Below are positions 6,939 to 14,928 of a stretch of 64,000 bases of DNA, in pieces. Within the stretch, counting starts at the first letter, position 1; every line of letters starts with the position of its first letter. The stretch comes from CAWKPF01 sp963851415. GTDB lineage: Bacteria > Acidobacteriota > Thermoanaerobaculia > Multivoradales > Multivoraceae. Where the stretch lies: positions 3,906,001-3,970,000 of the forward strand of contig CAWKPF010000002.1 of assembly GCA_963851415.1 (NCBI GenBank). Reading direction: 5' to 3'. The translations under genes and the position numbers were made by a program. The notes beneath the pieces are model-generated. The model worked only from the letters and a program-made list of their open reading frames with translations, was not told where the DNA came from and did no database searches.

Positions 6939-8258
6939 TCAGGGCTGCTCGGTGACGGCCGCACCCATGATGAAGCCCATCACCATTTCGTCCGTCGACG
7001 GCTGGCCAAAGCGCACCACGCGCTCGTTGTCGAAGCCGTAGAGTGCTGCGCGATCGGAGGAGTTGTCGTACCAGGCGGTGTACTCGATGCGTGTGCCCTT
7101 GGGGAGTCGCTTGAGCTGCTCGTAGTAGTAGACGATCTGCCAACTGAAGTCGTAGCGTGGAACTTCGAGCAGGACCTCGCTCGTGCCGTCCGGGTAGAAG
7201 GCCTCGAACTTCGCCGCCTTGCCTCGCATGTGCATGTGGGGCATGAGCGAGATGACATCGGTATCCTGCTGCACGACTGTCGACAGAGGGCCAACCTGGT
7301 AGTTCGGGTCGTTGGCCGGAATCGCGAAGTCGAACTTCATGAGGCTACTGACGCCGGAGCCGAGTTTTCGCGACAGTTCCTTGTCGGCGAACTTGAAGCC
7401 GATCGAGCTCTGATCGAACACTGCCGTGCCCGGTCCGCTTTCCTTGTGGTAGTGGATGTCGAAGGTCACCCGAGAACCCTTCTTGAGCAGGAAACCGAAG
7501 CCGTCGGGATACACATTGGCGTCGCTGCCCGAGGCGGTGCCTCCCATGTACTGACCGGCGTTTTCCGGTGAGGGCGCAATCTGCATCTGGTTAGGGAACT
7601 CGGGGGGGGGCGGCAGCTCACCGTTCGCGTCGGGCTCCAGCAGGTGCAGATTGAAGTGATGGATCACTCCGCTGTCGGGCTTGCACTGGAACGCCACCAC
7701 CCAACGATCGTCGGGAAGCATCTCTTCGGTCAGATCGACCGAGAAGGCAGCGTAGAGATCATCCACGTCGTCGCCGACTTCATAGGGCTCCGTCATCGTC
7801 ACGACCAGGTCGGGCTCTCCGATCAACCAGCCGTTCTGAATCTCGAAGACTCGCGGTGGCGGTGCGTTGCTGGGGTCGCCCGGGGTCGCTCCGGACGAAG
7901 CCCAGTCGAGCAGGGTCGCCTTTTCCTCCTCGGTGAGTACCCGCTCGTTGGAGAACACGCCATTGTGCCGGGGGTGGGCGTCCCAGGGCGGCATCTCGCC
8001 CGATTGGACCTGCTTGGCGATCGAGCGCGCCCAGGGGCGCGTGTCTTCGTAGGTAGTGAAGGCCATCGGAGCACGCATGCCGCCGTAGTTGGCGCCGTCG
8101 GTTCGATGACACTCCTGACAGTTGTCCTGGAGGATCGGCAGGACGTCGCGGTAGAACGTGGTCGGTGGATCGGTGCTCGAGGGAGCGGACCCCGCACCGA
8201 TCGCGAGCAGGCCGACGAGAGCGAGAGTGGGGAGAGCGACAGGCCGGAATCGGTACAT
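6939..8258 (-). CDS. Cytochrome c fused to copper type II ascorbate-dependent monooxygenase-like domain
   Basis: 439 aa from ATG 8258-8256, with a Sec signal (about 1-25). A short c-type haem domain with Cys47-Gln-Glu-Cys50-His51 follows. The rest resembles the two-domain copper monooxygenase fold of PHM/DBM enzymes, with candidate copper ligands in VIHHFNLH, DIHYHKES and MPHMHMRG. Such fusions are frequent in Acidobacteria and Planctomycetes and are periplasmic; their substrates are mostly unknown. The reading frame is open further upstream, but a signal peptide directly after ATG 8258 fixes the start. Confidence 0.8.
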   Translation of the reverse strand: MYRFRPVALPTLALVGLLAIGAGSAPSSTDPPTTFYRDVLPILQDNCQECHRTDGANYGGMRAPMAFTTYEDTRPWARSIAKQVQSGEMPPWDAHPRHNGVFSNERVLTEEEKATLLDWASSGATPGDPSNAPPPRVFEIQNGWLIGEPDLVVTMTEPYEVGDDVDDLYAAFSVDLTEEMLPDDRWVVAFQCKPDSGVIHHFNLHLLEPDANGELPPPPEFPNQMQIAPSPENAGQYMGGTASGSDANVYPDGFGFLLKKGSRVTFDIHYHKESGPGTAVFDQSSIGFKFADKELSRKLGSGVSSLMKFDFAIPANDPNYQVGPLSTVVQQDTDVISLMPHMHMRGKAAKFEAFYPDGTSEVLLEVPRYDFSWQIVYYYEQLKRLPKGTRIEYTAWYDNSSDRAALYGFDNERVVRFGQPSTDEMVMGFIMGAAVTEQP

Positions 8259-8290
8259 TTCGGGCTCCAAGAACGTCGTATCGGGTGAGG

Positions 8291-9214
8291 CTAGCTGCGA
8301 GCGTCGGCGTCGTCCAGCAGGGTGATCAGACTCGAGGTGTCCCAGCGTTTTCCTCCGTGGGCTTCGACGTGGGCGTAGAACTGGTCCACGACCGCGGTCA
8401 CGGGCAGTCGAGCGCCGTTGCGTCGTGCCTCCTCGAGGGCGATACCGAGGTCCTTGCGCATCCACTCGACTGCGAAACCGAAGTCGAAACGGCCCGCTGC
8501 CATCGTTTCGGCCCGGTTGTCCATCTGCCACGATTGCGCTGCTCCCTTGGAGATCGCTCCCACCACGGCATTGGGATCGAGCCCCGCACGCTTGGCGAAG
8601 GCGAGTCCCTCGGAGAGGGCCTGAACCAGTCCGGCAATGCAGATCTGGTTCACCATCTTCGTGAGCTGTCCCGCGCCGGCGGGGCCGAGCAGGGTCACCG
8701 CCTTGGCATAGGCATCGATCACCTCACGGGAGCGTTCGAACGCCGACGTGCTGCCACCACACATCACCGTGAGAGCGCCGTTTTCGGCGCCGGCCTGACC
8801 CCCGGAGATCGGAGCGTCGAGGAAGCCGACCTTGCGCTCGCGACAGGCGGCGTCGAGCTCCTGCGCCAGGGTCGCGGATGCCGTCGTGTGGTCGACCAGC
8901 ACGGCTCCGGGCTTCATTCCGGCCAGTGCCCCCTCCTCGTCGAGGATGACGGCCCGTACGTCGTCGTCGTTGCCGACGCAGCAGAAAACGAAGTCGGCGT
9001 CCCGGGCGGCCTCGGCTGGTGTGGCGGCCCGGCGACACCGGATGTCACCGTCGGCGCGATGCTCTTCCATCCATCGCTCGGCGCGGGTTGCCGTGCGATT
9101 GAAGATCGTGACGTGGTGCCCGGCACGGTAGAGGTGCCCCGCCATCGGATAGCCCATGACGCCGAGTCCGATGAAGGCGACGGGGTGGGCCGAGGTCTCG
9201 GAGGTTTCGCTCAT
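8291..9214 (-). CDS. 3-hydroxyisobutyrate dehydrogenase-family beta-hydroxyacid dehydrogenase
   Basis: 307 aa. The N-terminal NAD(P)-binding Rossmann domain opens with FIGLGVMGYPMAGHL. The substrate-binding segment has DAPISGGQAGAENG. The catalytic lysine sits in GAGQLTKMVNQ. The C-terminal all-helical domain holds the KDLGIALEEAR motif. Family members oxidise 3-hydroxyisobutyrate, tartronate semialdehyde, or related acids; the exact substrate cannot be read from sequence. ATG 9214 is preferred over an in-frame ATG at 9265 because the extra 17 residues are Pro-rich and atypical. Confidence 0.9.
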   Translation of the reverse strand: MSETSETSAHPVAFIGLGVMGYPMAGHLYRAGHHVTIFNRTATRAERWMEEHRADGDIRCRRAATPAEAARDADFVFCCVGNDDDVRAVILDEEGALAGMKPGAVLVDHTTASATLAQELDAACRERKVGFLDAPISGGQAGAENGALTVMCGGSTSAFERSREVIDAYAKAVTLLGPAGAGQLTKMVNQICIAGLVQALSEGLAFAKRAGLDPNAVVGAISKGAAQSWQMDNRAETMAAGRFDFGFAVEWMRKDLGIALEEARRNGARLPVTAVVDQFYAHVEAHGGKRWDTSSLITLLDDADARS

Positions 9215-9384
9215 CGTTGGCTCCAGGCGGACTCCGCCACGAATGGGAGGGAATGGGGGGATCATATCGGTCCTCTCGAGAGCCCGGAATCTGCGTATCG
9301 GCCGGTGGGGGCGGTGAAGAGTTGTGGAACCCGTGGTGACAGGTGCCGTACAGTTACCTCGACCAGAGTGATGCGGAGCCTCGG

Positions 9385-10017
9385 ATGCGCAAGTTCGGCT
9401 GGGCAGTGATGATGGTGCTGAGCGTCGCCATGGCGATTCATGCCTGGAGATTCCTCCTGGTGAGCCCGGAGACGCTCTTCCCGGACACGTACGACGGCGA
9501 AGGGAGCGCTACGCATTTCTCTGTCCTCCTCGAGGAACACTGGCTGCGTTTTGCCTCCCACTTCGTCTTCGGGCCGATCGCGTTGCTGGTAGGACCACTC
9601 CAATTCCTCGGTGGTCTGCGCCGGCGCTCCCCCCGCCTTCACCGGGGGCTGGGCTACCTCTATGCGGTTTCCGTAGCGATCGCGGGAATGGGTGGCCTCG
9701 TCCTGTCGGTCGGGAGCTACGGGGGGCTGACCACCCACATCGGCTTCGGCATGCTGGCGGTCCTGTGGCTGTGGTTCACCGCACTGGCAGTGTGGCAGGC
9801 GCGCAACCGTCGCTTTGAAGTACATCGCCAGTGGATGGTGCGCAGCTTTGCTCTGACGTTCGGTGCGGTCACGCTCCGTCTGTGGATTCCGTTCTTCATG
9901 ATGCAGGGTGTGCCCTTCGAGGCGGTCTACCAGACCGTGGCGTGGTTGGCGTGGGTGCCGAATCTGCTGGTGGCCGAGTGGCTCTTCGTCCCCCGTGGCG
10001 TAGTGGCTGCTGCGTGA
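9385..10017 (+). CDS. DUF2306 membrane protein
   Basis: 210 aa from ATG 9385, which has GGAG seven bases upstream; GTG 9343 would add 14 residues. Five to six membrane helices are visible. DUF2306 signatures are present: the paired RLHRGLGYLYAVSV and HRQWMVRSFALTFGAVTLRLW. The function of the family is unknown. The stop overlaps the GTG start of the DNA glycosylase gene (GTGA), so the two are probably translated together. Confidence 0.8.
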   Translation: MRKFGWAVMMVLSVAMAIHAWRFLLVSPETLFPDTYDGEGSATHFSVLLEEHWLRFASHFVFGPIALLVGPLQFLGGLRRRSPRLHRGLGYLYAVSVAIAGMGGLVLSVGSYGGLTTHIGFGMLAVLWLWFTALAVWQARNRRFEVHRQWMVRSFALTFGAVTLRLWIPFFMMQGVPFEAVYQTVAWLAWVPNLLVAEWLFVPRGVVAAA

Positions 10018-10625
10018 ACGAGTTCGCGATGACGGTGACAGGAGTAGGGCTTTCGCGTGACTTCTACGAGCGGGATGCTCGCGAGGTCGCACCGCGTCTC
10101 CTCAACAAGGTGCTGCGCCGTGGAACCCGCCACGGACGGATCGTCGAGGTCGAGGCGTATGTGGGAAGGATCGATGAGGCGAGCCATGCCTATCGCGGCG
10201 AGACCGCTCGCACCCGCGTGATGTTCGGGCCGGCGGGACATCTCTACGTCTACTTCACCTATGGAATGCACTGGTGCGCCAATGCGGTGTGCGGCGAGAC
10301 TGGAGAGGGGGCTGCGGTCTTGATCCGCGCTCTGGCTCCTCTGGAGGGGCTTGCTGCGATGCGAAGGGCCCGTCGGAGTGGAGTGGGGCGCCGTCTGGCC
10401 GAGCGAGAGCTCTGCTCGGGTCCAGCGAAGTTGTGCCAGGCCTTCGGCATCGATTGTCGTTTCGACGGTGCGGATCTGGTCGGAGGCGACCGGGGCGTGA
10501 CGATTCTCGACGATGGTGTCGAGCCCCCGGAGCGGCCTGATCGGGGGCCGAGAATCGGCATCAGCAAGGCCGTGGAGCATCCCTGGCGCTGGTGGGTGCC
10601 GGGTGATCCCAACGTGTCGCGCTGA
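10014..10625 (+). CDS. mpg: 3-methyladenine DNA glycosylase (AAG/MPG family)
   Basis: 203 aa from GTG 10014, or 198 aa from ATG 10029. It excises alkylated purines in base-excision repair. Family markers are VEVEAYVG with the catalytic Glu, ARTRVMFGPAGHLYVYFTYG, EGAAVLIRAL, ELCSGPAKLCQAFGI and the final RIGISKAVEHPWRW. It is full length. It overlaps the DUF2306 gene by four bases and precedes a DUF4920 gene by 37 bp. Confidence 0.95.
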   Translation: MNEFAMTVTGVGLSRDFYERDAREVAPRLLNKVLRRGTRHGRIVEVEAYVGRIDEASHAYRGETARTRVMFGPAGHLYVYFTYGMHWCANAVCGETGEGAAVLIRALAPLEGLAAMRRARRSGVGRRLAERELCSGPAKLCQAFGIDCRFDGADLVGGDRGVTILDDGVEPPERPDRGPRIGISKAVEHPWRWWVPGDPNVSR

Positions 10626-10662
10626 ACGCGTTCATGCGAGAATGGCGAGGAGGAGAAGCACC

Positions 10663-11148
10663 ATGAAGATCTGTCGCACTCTGCTCTGGACGTCCCTGGC
10701 TTTGGCGGTTGCCGTGCTCACGGTCTCCGCAAGCGCAGCCAGCGACTCGTATGGGGAAGGACTCACGGCTGCCGAGCCCATCCGGATCGCCGAGCTTCTG
10801 GAGAAGCCGGAACGCTATCTGGACCAACTGGTCAAGGTCGAGGGGCTGGTCGAGGACGTGTGCCCGATGAAGGGTTGCTGGATCGAGATCCTCGAGGAGC
10901 AATCGCAGAAGACCCTCCGCTTCAAGGTGGAAGACGACGTGATCGTGTTTCCGATCGAGGCCAAGGGGAGCGCTGTCGTCGCAGAGGGAATTCTGCGTAA
11001 GCACGAGATGTCGAAGGAGCAGGCGATCCAGTGGCTACGTCACCTTGCCGAGGAGCAGGGAGAGTCCTTCGACGAAGCGACGGTGACCGGCCCCATGGAC
11101 GTCTACCAGCTCGAGGGGATCGGGGCCGAGCTCAGCGCCCACGACTAG
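10663..11148 (+). CDS. DUF4920 periplasmic protein
   Basis: 161 aa. A clear signal peptide (about 1-25, ending SASA-A) precedes a small OB-like domain with the family motif VEGLVEDVCPMKGCWIEI (about 62-79), which contains two cysteines. DUF4920 proteins are small periplasmic or lipoprotein-like proteins of unknown role, common in Acidobacteria and Bacteroidetes. ATG 10663 is preceded by GAGGAGGAGAAG, a strong ribosome site; the longer open frame upstream overlaps the glycosylase and is not used. Confidence 0.85.
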   Translation: MKICRTLLWTSLALAVAVLTVSASAASDSYGEGLTAAEPIRIAELLEKPERYLDQLVKVEGLVEDVCPMKGCWIEILEEQSQKTLRFKVEDDVIVFPIEAKGSAVVAEGILRKHEMSKEQAIQWLRHLAEEQGESFDEATVTGPMDVYQLEGIGAELSAHD

Positions 11149-11176
11149 GCGTTACGTCTCAGGACGTTGAGCCGGC

Positions 11177-11270
11177 GTGAACCGGGGTGACCGGGGGTGA
11201 CCGGTGCCGGTGGGTGACCGGTGGGTGACCGGTGGGGTGACCGGTGGGGTGACCGGTGGGTGACCGGTGC
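11177..11270. repeat. Short tandem repeat of GGTGACCGGTG units
   Basis: The 344-bp gap 11149-11492 lies between convergent DUF4920 and transposase genes. It starts with seven GTGACCGG words plus one GTGAACCGG variant, spaced mostly 11-12 bp, in one orientation. Each carries the near-palindrome GGTGACC. The rest of the gap (11271-11492) shows no gene or clear terminator. Confidence 0.85.
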
Positions 11271-11492
11271 AGGGCAATTCGGCACTCTGGGGCGGCACGG
11301 TTCCGAGGTGCGCTCGCGGACCGCATCCAGGACACTCAGCGGCCCTCTTCCTCGGACCGGATGTCGACGAAGGGACGACTCCCTGAGTGCCATGGCTCGG
11401 ATTCGCGCTCGGCCAATCCCCGCTCGACGTCCCTTGCATGCACTCCGTCTCTCGCCTGGCCCGAGCAGGGCTCGGAGGGAATCCATGGCACC

Positions 11493-12521
11493 TCACGGGC
11501 GTGCGTCAGGGTGTGGCCGAGGCGCCGAGCCTCCTGACCCTGGTCGTTTGGGCGGTGGTCGCCCGTGATTAGGGCCCAGCAAAAGGCCTGTCGGCACGAA
11601 GGCGTGCTCGGGGAACTCGCCGATCGCTTCGATGAAACCCTGCCGCAGTCGCGCTGAGGCCCGTCGGTACCGCTCGGTCCAATCCGCGTAGGCGTCGACC
11701 CAGCGTTTCCACTCCTGCACCGTTGCAGCGTGGATCCTGGGGGCTTCGCTGCTGACCGATTGGGCCGGTCGGTGGCAAAAGAGAGATGGGTCACACAGGC
11801 ACTTGCGAAAATCTCTGCGCACCAACTCTCGTTTGTCTGCGTGCTCGTCCATCAGTTCTTGAACGAGCACACGAGTCCGTTTCGCGATCTCCTTGGCATC
11901 GAGATCGTCCCAGCAGGGAAGCGGCGATAGCTCGAGGGTTATCTTCTGTTCGAACGCTTTGGGCCCTAATTTCCGGTGGCGCCCTCGAGAGCTCTTGCAC
12001 CGCTTGCGACTTCGGTCGACTTCATACAGCTCCGAACGGCGGATCCAGATGCCCTTGAGCTGCATGGCTCCGGTCAGTAGCGCTTTGGCCGAGTGGACCC
12101 CTGGCCACTTGGAGGGATGAGGAACCAGGCCTTCCTTCAGCCCCTGCGCGAGGAGGTAGCGCAGTCTCTCGATCTGGGCCTCGGGCTCGTCGGTGACCAG
12201 AGTGATCGTGGAATGTGGCTTGAAGATGCCTCCGGTCCAACAACAGAGCCGCTGGACCTCTTTGGCGATCTGGGACTTGCTCAAGCATAGGAAGTCCGCG
12301 ACCTGTTGTGCCGAGTCAGCGCGAACCAGCAAGTGGCCATGGTTGCTGAGAAACACGGCGAAGCAGATACGCAGTCCATACTTGAGCTGGGAGTAGCCGA
12401 GGATGCCAACGATCAAAGCATTGAGGAGTTTGGAGGGAATGAAGAAGTAGCGCGACTGGAACGTCGCGAGGGTGACCTCATAGAGGTGGTCCGGGAGGAT
12501 GCAGCGGGGTCTTCTTGCCAT
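11493..12521 (-). mobile_element. REP-associated tyrosine transposase (RAYT, Y1/HUH family)
   Basis: 342 aa. The N-terminal Y1_Tnp domain contains the HUH motif as NHGHLLV (about 60-66) and the downstream RYLLAQGLKEGLVPHPSKWPG segment, where Tyr is the expected catalytic nucleophile. The C-terminal 180 residues are typical of the long delta/acidobacterial variants and end in a Pro/Arg-rich tail. Transposases of this family act on short palindromic REP sequences and are usually single-copy chromosomal genes. No insertion-sequence ends are visible around it. Short palindromic direct repeats lie 106 bp upstream of its start. Confidence 0.8.
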
Positions 12522-12626
12522 TACCTACTAGAGACGCAGGCCCGGGGTTCAACCTGTCAGCCGTACGCGGAGTGGGTGCCGCCGGGCAGTGGGTGGAGTC
12601 CGAGCGGATGCAGCGAGTTCTTGCCC

Positions 12627-12688
12627 GGGGAGCGGTGCCGAACACCCCTGCACCTTCTCGGGGAGCGGTGCGCCCCCTGCACCTTCTC
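12627..12688. repeat. Two imperfect direct repeats with internal palindromes
   Basis: The 377-bp gap 12522-12898 separates the divergent transposase and UnbV genes. Units 12627-12659 and 12660-12688 both begin GGGGAGCGGTGC and end CCCTGCACCTTCTC, differing by a 4-bp indel in the middle. Within each, GGTGC pairs with GCACC, so each can fold as a small hairpin. A degenerate third start (GGGAAGCGCCG) follows at 12689. These are REP-like in size and lie next to a RAYT gene. The rest of the gap should hold both promoters, but none is clear. Confidence 0.6.
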
Positions 12689-12898
12689 GGGAAGCGCCGC
12701 TGGTGGTCTCCCGTGGCCACTTTCGGGTCGTCACACACGTCCCGTGTCCGGTGCCGTTCAGCGTCGGGTGCGCGCCTTTCGTCCCCGAGAACGATCACTT
12801 CGCACCCGCCAGTCCCGGTTGTGTCGAGCTGCGGTTGGGCTAGCTTCGGGGCACTCTGACCAGATAACCCAAAGGCGAAGCGGGCAGCGAGGATCGCG

Positions 12899-14869
12899 AT
12901 GGATGACAAGAAGACTCGTGTCGGTGCCGTGGCGCTCGCCACGACTCTCGTGATCGTTCCCTGCGTCGTGACGGCGGGAGCCTCTTCCTCCGAGGAGGGG
13001 GCAGACCGTGACGGGAGGGTGGTTCAGGTACCGCGCGTCGACGTCGGCGAGGTGCAGCTGGCAGGTCGACAGGCGATTCAGTTCGAACGCTCCCGAGGCT
13101 ACGCTCCCTTCCACCAGTTCCAGTTCGAAGATCGGATCGAGGAATCCGCGATCGTCTTCCGTCATCGTCCGACCGAGGACGGAACCTCGGCCTACAAGAT
13201 GGTGCACTACGATCACGGCAATGGGATCGGCCTGGCCGACGTCGACTCCGACGGCCTCCTCGATCTCTACTTCACGACCCAGGAGGGGTCGAATCAGCTG
13301 TGGCGCAACCTCGGTGGCGGGAAGTTCGAGGATGTCACCGAACGAGCGCATATCGGCATGGCCGATGTGGTGAGCGTCGCTCCTGCCTTCGCCGACATCG
13401 ACAACGACGGGGACCCGGATCTCTTCGTGACCACGGTGCGAATGGGGAACCGACTGTTCCGCAACGAAGGTGGCCTGCGCTTCGTCGACATCACCGAGGC
13501 CGCAGGGGTCGGCCACACAGGGCACTCCTCCGGCAGCGTCTTTCTGGACTATGACCGCGATGGTCTGCTCGATCTCTTCGTGACCAACGTCGGCAAGTAC
13601 ACCAGTGAGGAGCGTGGTGCGAGCGGCTACTGGGTCGGATATCCCGACGCCTTCTTCGGTCATCTCCACCCCGATCGCACGGAGCGCAGCATCCTCTATC
13701 GCAACCTGGGGGGGAACCGGTTCGAGGACGTCTCGGAGGCGACCGGTCTGATCGACGAGGGTTGGGCCGGTGATGCGAACATGGTCGACCTGAATCGAGA
13801 TGGCTTCCCCGACCTGTATGTACTCAACATGCAGGGTGACGACCACTACTACGAGAACGTCGAGGGGCGACGCTTCGTCGAACGCACTGCGTCGTACTTT
13901 CCGAAGACGCCCTGGGGCACGATGGGAGTGTCGGTCTTCGACTTCCAGAACGACGGGTTGATGGACCTCTTTCTCACCGATATGCACTCCGACATGTCTT
14001 TCGAGCTCAAGCCCAACGCGGAGACCAGCAAGTCGTTCATGACCTGGTCGGACGAGCATCTCCAGGGCGGAGGCAACAACATCTTCGGCAACGCCTTCTA
14101 TCTCAGCAAAGCCGAGCCTCCCTTCGAAGAGGTCTCGGACCGGCTCGGTGCCGAGAACTTCTGGCCGTGGGGGACGACGGTCGGGGACCTCAATGCCGAC
14201 GGCTACCAGGATGTATTCGTGGCGGCCAGCATGAGCTATCCGTTCCGCTATGGCATCAACTCGGTGCTGCTCAACGACGCCGGCCGTCAGTTCCTGCCGG
14301 CGGAGTTCGTACTGGGAGTCGAACCGCGCCGCGATGGCCAGCTGCGGGTGCCCTGGTTCGAGCTCGAGTGTCCTCGAGAGCCGCCCTCCTGGCTGCCGCC
14401 TCTACACGGACTGAAGACTCTGTACGAGGAGTGTAGCCATCTCGAGGGGACGGTGACGGTGCTGGGGACACTGGGGACGAGGACTGCATCGATCTTCGAT
14501 GTCGAGGGCGATGGCGATCTCGACATCGTGACCGGTGAGTTCAACGCGCTGCCACAGGTCTTGATCAGCGATCTGACGGAGCGGTCCGAGATCCGGTTTC
14601 TGCAGGTCGAGTTGATCGGCGCACGATCGAATCGCGACGGTCTCGGTGCGACGGTACGGGTCGTGACGCCTGATCAGACCTTTCATCGCTACTACGACGG
14701 CAAGTCCGGCTATCTCTCGCAGGGCACCTATCCTCTCTACTTCGGCCTCGGCTCGGCGGAGACGGTGACTCGCATCGAAGTGGAGTGGCCTTCGGGAGCC
14801 CGCCAGATCGTGAGCTCGGGGATCGAGCTGAACTCGCGGATACCGATCCACGAGGCCGAGTCACCCTGA
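12899..14869 (+). CDS. FG-GAP/VCBS repeat protein with C-terminal ASPIC/UnbV domain
   Basis: 656 aa, exported (signal about 1-28). Repeated calcium-binding-like loops of the form DxDxDGxxDL (LADVDSDGLLDLYF, FADIDNDGDPDLFV, FLDYDRDGLLDLFV, MVDLNRDGFPDLYV) indicate an integrin-like beta-propeller. The C-terminus carries the ASPIC/UnbV domain with VELIGARSNRDGLGATV and VEWPSGARQ. Such CRTAC1-like proteins are abundant in Acidobacteria, Planctomycetes and Myxococcota; their roles (surface binding, adhesion) are mostly unproven. It stands alone between the RAYT and a convergent peptidase gene. Confidence 0.9.
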   Translation: MDDKKTRVGAVALATTLVIVPCVVTAGASSSEEGADRDGRVVQVPRVDVGEVQLAGRQAIQFERSRGYAPFHQFQFEDRIEESAIVFRHRPTEDGTSAYKMVHYDHGNGIGLADVDSDGLLDLYFTTQEGSNQLWRNLGGGKFEDVTERAHIGMADVVSVAPAFADIDNDGDPDLFVTTVRMGNRLFRNEGGLRFVDITEAAGVGHTGHSSGSVFLDYDRDGLLDLFVTNVGKYTSEERGASGYWVGYPDAFFGHLHPDRTERSILYRNLGGNRFEDVSEATGLIDEGWAGDANMVDLNRDGFPDLYVLNMQGDDHYYENVEGRRFVERTASYFPKTPWGTMGVSVFDFQNDGLMDLFLTDMHSDMSFELKPNAETSKSFMTWSDEHLQGGGNNIFGNAFYLSKAEPPFEEVSDRLGAENFWPWGTTVGDLNADGYQDVFVAASMSYPFRYGINSVLLNDAGRQFLPAEFVLGVEPRRDGQLRVPWFELECPREPPSWLPPLHGLKTLYEECSHLEGTVTVLGTLGTRTASIFDVEGDGDLDIVTGEFNALPQVLISDLTERSEIRFLQVELIGARSNRDGLGATVRVVTPDQTFHRYYDGKSGYLSQGTYPLYFGLGSAETVTRIEVEWPSGARQIVSSGIELNSRIPIHEAESP

Positions 14870-14928
14870 TTCGGTCTCCTGATCGAGTCTCCCTTCAAGT
14901 TGTGCCGCGTCGATCGGGTGCAGGTCGC

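Noticed and set aside
6932..6943. CCTGAGCTCAGG palindrome as a bidirectional terminator
   Set aside because: The stem is short and there is no T-run on either side.
11177..11270. GGTGACC repeats as a CRISPR array or replication iterons
   Set aside because: Units are 11-12 bp without spacers, and there is no replication gene nearby.
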